Assembly: GCA_934320645.1 (NCBI GenBank)
Contig: CAKRFP010000057.1
Span: 1-8,373 of the forward strand
Reading direction: 5' to 3'
Source of the DNA: an uncultured Bariatricus sp.
GTDB taxonomy: Bacteria; Bacillota; Clostridia; Lachnospirales; Lachnospiraceae
DNA length: 8,373 nucleotides
The position numbers were made by a program, and so were the translations under genes. Below, one piece after another: positions 1 to 6,898 of this stretch (its first letter is position 1; each line of letters starts with the position of its first letter). The notes beneath the pieces were generated by a model. That model searched no databases. It saw only the letters and a program-made list of their open reading frames with translations, and was not told the origin of the DNA.

Positions 1-684
1 CTTATGGATGTAGATCTTCAGGATCCACCGGCGCTGTTACCTGAGATGTATGAGATCCTGCAGGAGGATGGATACGACAATGTGGCAACCAAAAGAGCGA
101 CCAGAACCGGGGAGCCGCGCATACGGTCTTTCTTATCCGAAAGTTTTTATAAATTTGTCAATGCGATTTCAAAAACAGAGATTGTGGATGGAGCAAGAGA
201 TTATCGTCTGATGAAGCGGAAAATGGTTCAGGCGGTTCTGGAAATGAGCGAGTACAACCGTTTTTCCAAAGGAATCTTCGGATGGGTTGGTTTCCGGACA
301 AAATGGCTGGAGTATGACAACATCGAACGCTCGGCAGGAACGACCAAGTGGTCTTTGTGGAAACTGTTTAAATATTCGGTGGAAGGAATCACTGGTTTTT
401 CAGTTGCACCACTTTCGCTGGCTTCGGTAGTGGGTGTCTTATTCTGCGTACTGTCATTTATCATGATTGCAGTTATTATTGTGCGGACGCTGGTCTGGGG
501 GGATCCGGTATCTGGATGGCCGTCCCTTGCCTGCATTATTTTCATGGTCAGTGGTGTACAGCTTCTCTGCACCGGAATTGTCGGGGAGTATCTGTCGAAA
601 ACCTATCTGGAGACAAAGAAACGACCGATTTTTATTTTAAAGGATTCCAGCGACGAGAAGGAGCAGAAGCATGAAAGAATGTAG
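1..684 (+). CDS. Polyprenyl-phosphate glycosyltransferase (GT2, CsbB/GtrB/DPM1-like), C-terminal part
   Basis: The reading frame is open through base 1, so the true start and the N-terminal nucleotide-binding half lie outside the window. The visible 227 residues begin inside the GT2 catalytic domain at the DxD-like segment DVDLQDPP, typical of DPM1/GtrB/CsbB enzymes. The family motif RDYRLM follows near residues 65-70 (numbered from the Met at base 4), then NRFSKGIFGWVGF (85-97) and ERSAGTTKW (108-116). Two hydrophobic membrane segments follow at about 134-162 and 172-197, and then the conserved tail GEYLSKTYLETKKRPIF. Such enzymes move a sugar from a UDP-sugar to undecaprenyl or other polyprenyl phosphate on the cytoplasmic face of the membrane. 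The gene overlaps the next one by 14 nt, so the two are translationally coupled. That pairing with a YfhO-family gene matches csbB-yfhO of Bacillus. The sugar cannot be read from the sequence. Confidence 0.93.
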   Translation, partial: LMDVDLQDPPALLPEMYEILQEDGYDNVATKRATRTGEPRIRSFLSESFYKFVNAISKTEIVDGARDYRLMKRKMVQAVLEMSEYNRFSKGIFGWVGFRTKWLEYDNIERSAGTTKWSLWKLFKYSVEGITGFSVAPLSLASVVGVLFCVLSFIMIAVIIVRTLVWGDPVSGWPSLACIIFMVSGVQLLCTGIVGEYLSKTYLETKKRPIFILKDSSDEKEQKHERM

Positions 685-3253
685 AAAAGACCTGTTATGG
701 GAAGTGGTGCTTGTCCTACTCACGGTTGTGGCATGCCTGTACTCTACAGGTGTGGCAAACATTTTCGGGGCGAAGGTGGACTGGAGCAGCCAGCACAGTG
801 TATTTCCAGAATATTTCCGGCAGCAGTTTTACCGGACCGGGAAGCTCTTTCCTGAATTTGCGTTAAATATTGGCGGCGGGCAAAATATTTACAATTTTTC
901 TTATTATGGATTGTTCAGTCCGGTTGTTCTGATCGGTTATCTTCTGCCAAATGTAAAGATGTCGGATTACATGATGACGGTGAGCATAGTCTGTCTGGCA
1001 GCCGCGGTTATGATCCTGTACCGGTGGCTGAGAAGCCGGGAATTTACTGTAGCAGTCAGCGGGATGACGGCGCTGATGTTTCTTTTTGCAGGACCGATGA
1101 TCTATCAGTCCTCGCATCAGATCATGTTTGTTAATTATATGCCGTTTCTCTGCCTGACTTTCCTTGGAATTGACCGGTATTTTGAAAAAAAGCAATCCGG
1201 ATTGCTGATCGGTGGAACATTTCTGATGATCATGACCAGTTTTTATTTCAGCATTGGTGGAATCCTGGCGCTTGGGTTATACGGGATTTACCGGTATGCA
1301 AGGACGAAGGAACGGGCAGAAGAGACGGTTACGGTAAAAGGATTTATGGGAGATGGAATCCAGTTCGCAGGAAGGATCCTGACGGCAATCATGCTTGCGG
1401 GAGTCCTGCTTGTGCCGACGGCTATGGCACTTCTTGGGAGAAGCAGGAGCAGGGGAGAAAAGGTAAATTTTCTGCAGCTCCTGATACCACAGATCAATTT
1501 GAAGAAGTTTCTGTACGGGGCATATGGACCAGGACTTAGCTGTCTGGTACTGATCATTTTGCTTACCGGACTTTTTTATAAGAAAGCCTATGAGAAAATT
1601 CTGTCGCTTGGCTGTCTGGTGGTGCTTACCGTTCCATTTTTCTCCTATTTGTTAAATGGAGCCCTTTATATCCGGCCGAAGTCGCTGATCCCGTTTTTAC
1701 CGCTTCTTTGCTATCTTACGGCAAAATATCTGGAGAAACTGAAAAATCAGAAGATAGCGCGAATCTGGATGCTTCTGCCGTGTCTGATGGTTGTGATTTA
1801 CATTTATCTGAAGAAAGATGATGTGAAAAGTGAGATTCTGTGGAAACTTTTGTTGCTGGATGCGGTCATGACGCTGCTGATCTGCATGGCACAGGCATAC
1901 AGTGCATGGATTCGGAAGTATCTGGCAGTTGCGGTTCTGGGACCAGTGATCCTGTGCCTTCTTGTTACCGGAAGCTATTCCTGGGAAAAAAGTGGGAATC
2001 TGGAGAGCCGGAAGTCCTATGAGGCAGACACGAACCGGTCCATCGGAAAGGCTGTGAATAAGGCGATTACCTCGGACGATGGCTTCTACCGGATCGAGCA
2101 GGTTGGCAATGAGGAAGAAAATGCGGAGAACCTGAACCGTGTGTGGAACAGTGAGCAGTATATTACATCCTTGTATTCGTCCTCTTATAACGGAGACTAT
2201 CAGAATTTCCGGAAAAATGATTTTCAGATAGAACAGCCGTACCGGAATTTTCTGATGCAGTCGGTTTCGCAGAACCCGGTATTCCGGCAACTGATGGGGG
2301 TGAAATATCTGATCTCCAGCCAGAATGTTCCGGGATATGAGAAAAAGTGGATGACCGGAGTGGGGGATGTGTACTGCAATGAAAATGTGGCACCGATTGC
2401 CTATGAGACGGATCAGACGCTATCAGAAGCGGAGTATGACAAGCTGGACTTCCCATATCATCAGCTGGCATTTACCCGGTATGCGGTGACAAAGGATGGA
2501 ACTGCAACAGCAGATCAGGTGAAACAAGAGCTGGAAGCAGAGGTAAAAGAATTTGATTTTCAGTTTCCGGAAAAGAACAATGGGATCGCACTGATTGTTC
2601 CGATGGAAAACGGATATCGGGTGAAGATGAAAGAAGCGCAGGAACTGGAAGTTTCGGTTCCGGAGCAGGAAGCGAAAGATGGAGTTCTGTTTGTGCAGTT
2701 CCGGATTGAAAATAAAAGACGGAAAAAAGATATCGAAATATCTCTGGAAGGAGAGCGCAATAAGCTTTCCTCGATCCAGCATGTGTATTATAACGGCAAT
2801 ACTGTATTTACCTATGCCGTGGGACTGGAAAAGGGACAGAAAACGGTTTGTTTATCACTTGGAAAGGGTGAGTATACGATTAAGGATGTGCGAGCGTATA
2901 CAAGAGAGCTGAACGTAGATGACGGTCTTTACCAGAGTGCGTTTCAGGTAGATAAGAAGCAGACAAAAGGAAATCTGATCCAGGGTAAAATAAAAACGCA
3001 AAAGGATGGGATGTTCATTACCTCGATTCCATTTGATAAAGGGTTTGAGGTAACTGTAGATGGTACAAAAGTAAAATGCGAAAAAGTAAATAAAGCATTT
3101 CTTGGATTTCCACTGGAAGCAGGAAAGCATGAAATCAGAATCCTGTATCATGCGCCAGGGGTGGTAGCAGGAAAAGGTCTGACAGGGCTTGGCGTACTGT
3201 TTGTGGCTGCCGGGATGATAAGAAAGTGGAGAATGCGCAAAAAGAATGCGTAA
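671..3253 (+). CDS. yfhO: YfhO-family polytopic membrane protein, putative GT-C glycosyltransferase
   Basis: This is an 860-residue protein, the usual size for YfhO. An N-terminal membrane helix (about 8-28) is followed by a loop containing VDWSSQH (36-42), where GT-C enzymes usually place a catalytic acid; D37 is the candidate. The YfhO-type motif GGGQNIYNFSYYGLFSP spans 68-84. Roughly eleven further hydrophobic segments run to about residue 435. A large, probably extracytoplasmic, soluble region (about 440-830) contains LMGVKYLI (541-548) and the C-terminal beta module with IPFDKGFEVTVDG (786-798) and AGKHEIRILYHAPG (817-830). A last membrane helix (835-850) and a basic tail close the protein. 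The ATG at 671 has AAGGAG 7 nt upstream, inside the preceding gene. In Bacillus, YfhO with CsbB adds sugar to lipoteichoic acid; the same role here, or another surface acceptor, is inferred. The third partner, a GtcA-like flippase, is not visible in the window. Confidence 0.9.
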   Translation: MKECRKDLLWEVVLVLLTVVACLYSTGVANIFGAKVDWSSQHSVFPEYFRQQFYRTGKLFPEFALNIGGGQNIYNFSYYGLFSPVVLIGYLLPNVKMSDYMMTVSIVCLAAAVMILYRWLRSREFTVAVSGMTALMFLFAGPMIYQSSHQIMFVNYMPFLCLTFLGIDRYFEKKQSGLLIGGTFLMIMTSFYFSIGGILALGLYGIYRYARTKERAEETVTVKGFMGDGIQFAGRILTAIMLAGVLLVPTAMALLGRSRSRGEKVNFLQLLIPQINLKKFLYGAYGPGLSCLVLIILLTGLFYKKAYEKILSLGCLVVLTVPFFSYLLNGALYIRPKSLIPFLPLLCYLTAKYLEKLKNQKIARIWMLLPCLMVVIYIYLKKDDVKSEILWKLLLLDAVMTLLICMAQAYSAWIRKYLAVAVLGPVILCLLVTGSYSWEKSGNLESRKSYEADTNRSIGKAVNKAITSDDGFYRIEQVGNEEENAENLNRVWNSEQYITSLYSSSYNGDYQNFRKNDFQIEQPYRNFLMQSVSQNPVFRQLMGVKYLISSQNVPGYEKKWMTGVGDVYCNENVAPIAYETDQTLSEAEYDKLDFPYHQLAFTRYAVTKDGTATADQVKQELEAEVKEFDFQFPEKNNGIALIVPMENGYRVKMKEAQELEVSVPEQEAKDGVLFVQFRIENKRRKKDIEISLEGERNKLSSIQHVYYNGNTVFTYAVGLEKGQKTVCLSLGKGEYTIKDVRAYTRELNVDDGLYQSAFQVDKKQTKGNLIQGKIKTQKDGMFITSIPFDKGFEVTVDGTKVKCEKVNKAFLGFPLEAGKHEIRILYHAPGVVAGKGLTGLGVLFVAAGMIRKWRMRKKNA

Positions 3254-3274
3254 GATTCCGGAAAAGCGAAAAAG

Positions 3275-3312
3275 AAAGGATGCAGTTTTGTGAGGTTGCA
3301 TCCTTTTTCTTC
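3275..3312. terminator. Bidirectional intrinsic terminator between convergent genes
   Basis: A perfect 10-bp stem pairs AAAGGATGCA (3275-3284) with TGCATCCTTT (3297-3306) around a 12-nt loop. On the plus strand it runs into a T-rich tract (TTTTTCTTC), 21 nt after the yfhO stop codon. On the minus strand the bases after the stem read CTTTTTCGCTTTTC, so the same hairpin can also terminate the convergent zinc-ribbon gene that stops at 3324. Confidence 0.88.
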
Positions 3313-3323
3313 GGGAAAGTGGT

Positions 3324-4442
3324 TTATTCCTGACGGTCGATCTGGAAATGGACAGCATCATCAGACCAGATCTTGTCGACGTAACGGATCTCGACAGCAG
3401 ACCAGTTTAGTGGAACTTCTAGCGAAAGGTATCCTTCCAGAGTCTCGCCCGGAGCGATCGTTCCGTCGAGCTTTGGCTGGTCGCTTGTGGTTGCAAGTGC
3501 GGTAAAGGCGGCTGCACTGTAGTCGAGCTTGGTGTCGTCACAGTAATTTTCAAAGCTTGCCATACTGCTGATGACCAGATCATCCGAGGTCTTGTTGACA
3601 ATCGTCAGATGAACGAACATAAATTCATTGCCCTCTGTCGGGACAGACCAGTCATCCCCTTCGGATTCCACGTAGCTGTCCAGCGTGATCTCAACACTAT
3701 TGTATGTGGCTGTTTCACCTTGCTTATAGATGTCTTTGGTGGCATCGCCGGTCTTCTTGGGCGCAGAGGTATCGGAAGAGGATCCGGTTCCAGTGTCAGA
3801 AGAAGTATGTGTTTTGGAAAAAAGAAATACGACTACGATCACGACCACAATGAGAATCAGAATGAGGAATGGCAGACGCCGGTTCTGTTTCTTTTTCTTC
3901 TTTTTTTTGCCGGATACAGGTTTTGGTGAAATTGTATCATCGGAAGAAGCATCAGATTCTGGATTCTTGACATCCTCTTTAGCATCAGATGCCGGATCAG
4001 AAACTGGCTGGTCTGCCTGTTCGGAGATGGCAGCAGGTTCTGCAACTGGGGATGTTTCCAGGTCAATGGACTTCTTTGCATAATATTCTTTGCCAGAAGA
4101 AGAGACTTCCTCGGTTTCTTCTTTTTCTTTTGTATCCTTTTTGGAATCTGTGTTTTCTTCTCCCGGAGCAAGTTTTTTCATGCTGCGCATGGCAGCGGCT
4201 GTGCTGTGGTAGATCTCCGGCCCCTTCAGCGGATCGTCAAAGAATGCCTGCTGTCTGGAAGACGGATGCTTCCTTCTGGAGGCAGACTGCGAACTGTGAG
4301 AAGCAGGTCGTGTATTTTTTATATCTGTATCATCTGGAATCACAGCGGATGCCGGAAGTCTTTTACGGCAGGTATCGCAGAGATATTTGCCGGGATATTT
4401 TTTGCTGGGGCGGACCTTGTGGCCGCATACAGGGCATTTCAT
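3324..4442 (-). CDS. Zinc-ribbon, single-pass membrane protein with extracytoplasmic DUF4352-like domain
   Basis: This is a 372-residue protein of unknown function. The N-terminus is a small zinc ribbon with CxxC pairs C3/C6 and C22/C25. A long, low-complexity, Ser/Glu/Lys-rich and probably disordered segment follows (about 30-178), then a run of seven lysines (179-185). One strong membrane helix (190-209) follows; the basic stretch before it fits a cytoplasmic N-terminus and an outside C-terminus. After a Ser/Thr/Gly linker, residues 240-368 form a beta-rich domain resembling DUF4352: YNSVEITLDSY, then FMFVHLTIVNKT, then APGETLEGYLSLEVP. Such domains often occur in Gram-positive surface proteins. 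AAAGGAG lies 12 nt before the ATG, which is rather long. The gene runs opposite to its neighbours and appears to be monocistronic. A cytoplasmic sensor joined to an extracellular ligand-binding domain is possible but unproven. Confidence 0.88.
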   Translation of the reverse strand: MKCPVCGHKVRPSKKYPGKYLCDTCRKRLPASAVIPDDTDIKNTRPASHSSQSASRRKHPSSRQQAFFDDPLKGPEIYHSTAAAMRSMKKLAPGEENTDSKKDTKEKEETEEVSSSGKEYYAKKSIDLETSPVAEPAAISEQADQPVSDPASDAKEDVKNPESDASSDDTISPKPVSGKKKKKKKQNRRLPFLILILIVVVIVVVFLFSKTHTSSDTGTGSSSDTSAPKKTGDATKDIYKQGETATYNSVEITLDSYVESEGDDWSVPTEGNEFMFVHLTIVNKTSDDLVISSMASFENYCDDTKLDYSAAAFTALATTSDQPKLDGTIAPGETLEGYLSLEVPLNWSAVEIRYVDKIWSDDAVHFQIDRQE

Positions 4443-4484
4443 TCTAAGTTAAGTCTCCTTTATGATTCAAGTATTCTGTTCTTT

Positions 4485-4513
4485 ATTATAGGGGAAAATC
4501 CTGTCAAAAACAA
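4485..4513 (-). promoter_or_regulatory. Sigma-A-type promoter for the zinc-ribbon/DUF4352 gene
   Basis: On the minus strand, TTGTTT (4513-4508) lies exactly 17 nt from a perfect TATAAT (4490-4485). The -10 box lies 42 nt upstream of the ATG at 4442. The -35 box is weak (3 of 6 consensus bases), but the spacing and -10 box are ideal. A TTGACA-like sequence in the spacer sits only 11 nt from the -10 box and is too close to serve as its -35. Confidence 0.65.
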
Positions 4514-4523
4514 GGAGGTATTC

Positions 4524-4552
4524 TTGTCGAACAGACGGAAAAGTGATATCAT
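4524..4552 (+). promoter_or_regulatory. Sigma-A-type promoter for the oxidase-DAHP synthase unit
   Basis: TTGTCG (4524-4529) and TATCAT (4547-4552) are separated by exactly 17 nt and lie 46 nt before the ATG at 4599. The predicted transcript start near 4559 leaves a leader of about 40 nt. The promoter is back-to-back with the minus-strand one, and the two -35 boxes are 10 nt apart, so they probably share regulation or compete. The 7-mer CTGTCAA (4501-4507) and its exact inverse TTGACAG (4567-4573) flank the plus promoter. Confidence 0.65.
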
Positions 4553-4598
4553 ACTGACTAAGTAACTTGACAGAAAACAAAAGAAAGCAGGGAATGAT

Positions 4599-5624
4599 AT
4601 GACATATCAGGAAATGATGGAAAATGCAAAAGAATCGATGGGACTTTATTGTAAAGCCTGTCCGGTCTGTGATGGAAGAGCATGTAAGAATCAGATGCCG
4701 GGACCGGGTGCAAAGGGTGTCGGTGATACTGCGATCAGGAATTATAAAAAGTGGCAGGAGATCCGTGTGAATATGGATACAATCTGCGACGGCGGAGAAG
4801 TGGATACTTCGGTAAATTTATTTGGAAAAGATTTCAAGATGCCGTTCTTTGCAGGACCGGTCGGAGCCGTGAATCTGCATTACAGTGACCGGTATGACGA
4901 TGTCTCTTATAATAATGTACTGGTATCGGCTTGTGCGGAGGCTGGAATCGCTGCATTTACCGGAGATGGTGTAAATGCGAAAGTGATGGAGGCGGCAACG
5001 GATGCGATCCGTGAAAATGACGGATGCGGAGTGCCGACGGTAAAACCGTGGAATCTGGATACGGTTCGTGAGAAGATGGAGCTGGTAAAGCAGTCGGGAG
5101 CATTTGCAGTGGCAATGGATGTGGATGCAGCCGGGCTTCCGTTCTTGAAGAACATGAACCCGCCGGCAGGAAGCAAGAATGTAAAAGAGCTTTCTGAAAT
5201 TGTGAAGATGGCAGGAAGACCGTTCATCGTCAAAGGTGTGATGACTGCAAAAGGTGCAAGAAAGGCAAAGGAAGCCGGTGCAGATGCGATCATCGTATCC
5301 AATCACGGAGGAAGGGTGCTGGATCAATGTCCGGCAACAGCGGAAGTGCTGGAAGAAATCGTAAAAGAAGTGAACGGATCCATGAAGATTCTGGTGGACG
5401 GAGGAATCCGTTCCGGCACAGACATTTTCAAGGCACTTGCACTTGGAGCTGACGGTGTGCTTGTCTGTCGTCCGTTCGTTGTGGCTGTCTATGGCGGCGG
5501 TGAAGAAGGCGTGAAACTTTATATTGAAAAGCTGGAAGCAGAACTCAAAGACACCATGCAGATGTGCGGCGCACATTCTGTTTCAGAAATCACAAGAGAT
5601 ATGGTAAGATTTTGCCAGGATTAG
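4599..5624 (+). CDS. FMN-dependent alpha-hydroxy-acid oxidase-family protein with N-terminal Cys cluster
   Basis: This 341-residue TIM-barrel flavoprotein belongs to the lactate oxidase/glycolate oxidase/LldD superfamily. The second half carries the diagnostic motifs: VKGVMTAKGARKAKEAGAD (211-229) with the flavin-contacting K212, SNHGGR (234-239) with the catalytic base H236 and substrate-binding R239, DGGIRSGTD (267-275), and ALGADGVLVCRPF (281-293), which binds the FMN phosphate. Family members oxidise 2-hydroxy acids to 2-keto acids. The N-terminus is unusual: instead of the tyrosine-bearing segment of the classical enzymes it has C18, C21, C24 and C29 (CxxCxxCx4C). The usual QLY substrate segment reads TVKPWNLD (147-154). 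The true substrate and electron acceptor are therefore uncertain. The start is preceded by a modest AGGGA site; an ATG 5 nt upstream is out of frame and stops at once. The gene is followed 27 nt later by DAHP synthase and is probably co-transcribed with it. Confidence 0.88.
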   Translation: MTYQEMMENAKESMGLYCKACPVCDGRACKNQMPGPGAKGVGDTAIRNYKKWQEIRVNMDTICDGGEVDTSVNLFGKDFKMPFFAGPVGAVNLHYSDRYDDVSYNNVLVSACAEAGIAAFTGDGVNAKVMEAATDAIRENDGCGVPTVKPWNLDTVREKMELVKQSGAFAVAMDVDAAGLPFLKNMNPPAGSKNVKELSEIVKMAGRPFIVKGVMTAKGARKAKEAGADAIIVSNHGGRVLDQCPATAEVLEEIVKEVNGSMKILVDGGIRSGTDIFKALALGADGVLVCRPFVVAVYGGGEEGVKLYIEKLEAELKDTMQMCGAHSVSEITRDMVRFCQD

Positions 5625-5637
5625 AAAAAAGACTTGC

Positions 5638-5643
5638 AGGAGG
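5638..5643 (+). promoter_or_regulatory. Shine-Dalgarno site fixing the DAHP synthase start
   Basis: AGGAGG lies 8 nt before the ATG at 5652, which is ideal spacing. A longer frame beginning at TTG 5634 would place this site inside the coding region and has no ribosome site of its own, so 5652 is preferred. Confidence 0.8.
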
Positions 5644-5651
5644 ATAAGACA

Positions 5652-6683
5652 ATGGGAATGAGAGTGAATGCAGAGCTGCCATTACCGGCAGACTTAAAGA
5701 ACGAATATCCGTTATCGGATAAGTTAAAAGAGATCAAGGCAAAGAGAGATGCAGAGATCCGTGATATTTTCACTGGGAAATCAGACAAATTCGTGGTGAT
5801 CATCGGACCTTGTTCAGCGGACAATGAAGATTCGGTATGTGAGTATGTGAACCGGCTTGCAAAGTTAAATGATAAGGTTTCTGACAAGCTGATGATCATT
5901 CCGCGAATCTATACAAACAAACCGCGTACCACAGGAGAAGGTTACAAGGGTATGCTTCACCAGCCGGATCCGGAACAGGCACCGGATCTGCTTGCCGGAA
6001 TCATTGCAATCCGTAAGATGCATATCAGAGCCATGCAGGAGACTTATCTGACGGCAGCAGATGAGATGCTTTACCCGGAGAACCGAAGCTATCTGGATGA
6101 TATTCTTTCTTATGAAGCAATCGGTGCGCGTTCAGTTGAAAACCAGCAGCACCGTCTGACTGCGAGTGGAATGGATATTCCGATCGGAATGAAGAATCCG
6201 ACCAGTGGAGACCTGTCCGTAATGCTTAATTCTGTTGTTGCAGCACAGGGACCGCACCGTTTCATTTACCGCGGACAGGATGTGACCACGGACGGAAATG
6301 ATCTGGCGCATGTGATCCTGCGCGGCGGCGTAGACAAATATGGAACAACGATTCCGAACTACCACTACGAGGATTGCAAGAGACTTCTGAATATGTATGA
6401 GCAGAAGAATCTGAAGAACCCGGCAGTGATCATTGATGCCAACCACTCCAATTCCAACAAGCAGTACAAAGAGCAGCTCAGAATCGTAAGTGAGGTGCTT
6501 CACACAAGAAATTATGATCCGAAGCTGAAAAAGCTGATCAAGGGTGTGATGATAGAAAGCTACCTGGTAGAAGGAAGACAGGATATCGGTGGAAATATGA
6601 CATATGGTAAGTCGATTACGGATCCGTGTATCGGATGGGAAGATACGGTGAGACTAATCGATAAGATTGCGGAAGACTGTTAA
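5652..6683 (+). CDS. aroF: 3-deoxy-7-phosphoheptulonate (DAHP) synthase, class I (AroF/G/H type)
   Basis: This 343-residue enzyme condenses phosphoenolpyruvate with erythrose 4-phosphate to DAHP, the entry step of the shikimate pathway, in the cytoplasm. Family motifs are complete: IIGPCSADNED (50-60), KPRTTGEGYKG (90-100), IGARSVENQQHR (157-168), GMKNPTSGD (179-187), VILRGG (221-226), IDANHSNSNK (261-270), MIESYLVEGRQ (300-310) and YGKSITDPCIGWEDT (318-332). The metal ligands known from E. coli AroG map to C54, H265, E302 and D324, and PEP-binding residues to R92, R160/R168, K181 and R224, so the enzyme should be active. No leader peptide, T-box or fused chorismate mutase domain is seen, so end-product control, if any, is probably allosteric; which amino acid inhibits it cannot be read here. 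The symbol aroF is a family label and does not imply isozyme identity. It is the second gene of its unit, 27 nt after the flavoenzyme, and is followed by a terminator. Confidence 0.97.
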   Translation: MGMRVNAELPLPADLKNEYPLSDKLKEIKAKRDAEIRDIFTGKSDKFVVIIGPCSADNEDSVCEYVNRLAKLNDKVSDKLMIIPRIYTNKPRTTGEGYKGMLHQPDPEQAPDLLAGIIAIRKMHIRAMQETYLTAADEMLYPENRSYLDDILSYEAIGARSVENQQHRLTASGMDIPIGMKNPTSGDLSVMLNSVVAAQGPHRFIYRGQDVTTDGNDLAHVILRGGVDKYGTTIPNYHYEDCKRLLNMYEQKNLKNPAVIIDANHSNSNKQYKEQLRIVSEVLHTRNYDPKLKKLIKGVMIESYLVEGRQDIGGNMTYGKSITDPCIGWEDTVRLIDKIAEDC

Positions 6684-6693
6684 GAAAAATTAT

Positions 6694-6746
6694 AAAGATG
6701 CAGCGTATTAAGGTTGAGAGACTTTGATATGCTGCATTTTTCTTTT
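6694..6746 (+). terminator. Intrinsic terminator after the DAHP synthase gene
   Basis: The stem pairs ATGCAGC-GTAT (6698-6708) with ATAT-GCTGCAT (6727-6737), giving 11 bp with one G-U pair. An 18-nt loop lies between, and TTTTTCTTTT follows. It starts 11 nt after the stop codon and ends the flavoenzyme-DAHP synthase unit. Confidence 0.9.
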
Positions 6747-6761
6747 ACGGGACATTCTAAT

Positions 6762-6825
6762 AGAACTTTCTGTGAAAGAAAAGGTACTGCGTGCCAGGGG
6801 GCATGGTTTTTACAGAAAAAGTTCT
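6762..6825. repeat. 64-nt imperfect palindrome / long hairpin element
   Basis: AGAACTTTCTGT (6762-6773) pairs with ACAGAAAAAGTTCT (6812-6825), leaving a 2-nt bulge. Pairing continues inward as GAAAG (6774-6778) with TTTTT (6807-6811), including G-U pairs. After an 11-nt one-sided bulge, CGTGCC (6790-6795) pairs with GGCATG (6800-6805) around an AGGG loop. It lies 16 nt beyond the previous terminator, has no T-tract, and codes for nothing. The organisation resembles small palindromic intergenic repeats or a structured RNA; no second copy occurs in this window. Confidence 0.5.
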
Positions 6826-6869
6826 GAGTGATTTTGTAAAGATACATTTTTATGAACAGATACCGTGTA

Positions 6870-6898
6870 TTGTATAAAAAACATGATTTGTGTATAAA
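6870..6898 (+). promoter_or_regulatory. Candidate distal promoter for the DUF3793-flavodoxin unit
   Basis: TTGTAT (6870-6875) and TATAAA (6893-6898) are separated by exactly 17 nt. The -10 box matches 5 of 6 consensus bases, and the -35 box keeps TTG. The predicted start, near 6905, falls inside the small inverted repeat described next. The leader to the ATG at 7016 would be about 110 nt. The region is AT-rich, so a chance match is possible. Confidence 0.5.

Noticed and set aside
1697..2290. 197-codon minus-strand open frame opposite yfhO
   Set aside because: The plus strand encodes a continuous YfhO protein with membrane segments and family motifs. The opposite frame has no recognisable domain and no ribosome site.
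3989..4447. 152-codon plus-strand open frame opposite the zinc-ribbon gene
   Set aside because: It lies opposite a gene with clear CxxC pairs, membrane helix, promoter and ribosome site, and shows only low-complexity, Cys/Trp/Arg-rich sequence.
4512..4565. AAGGAGG followed 5 nt later by a TTG that opens a 13-codon frame, possible leader peptide
   Set aside because: The TTG is the -35 box of the oxidase promoter, so the transcript would start downstream of it. No amino acid bias or attenuator hairpin is present.
4567..4572. Perfect TTGACA as a -35 box close to the oxidase gene
   Set aside because: No -10-like hexamer occurs 16-18 nt downstream; the ATG of the gene would fall there.
4818..5576. 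252-codon minus-strand open frame opposite the flavoenzyme gene
   Set aside because: It is a shadow of the plus-strand codon pattern, rich in His, Cys and Ser, with no family resemblance or ribosome site. The plus strand has clear catalytic motifs.
5634..5651. Upstream TTG start for DAHP synthase
   Set aside because: It has no ribosome site of its own, and the AGGAGG used by the ATG at 5652 would be inside the gene.
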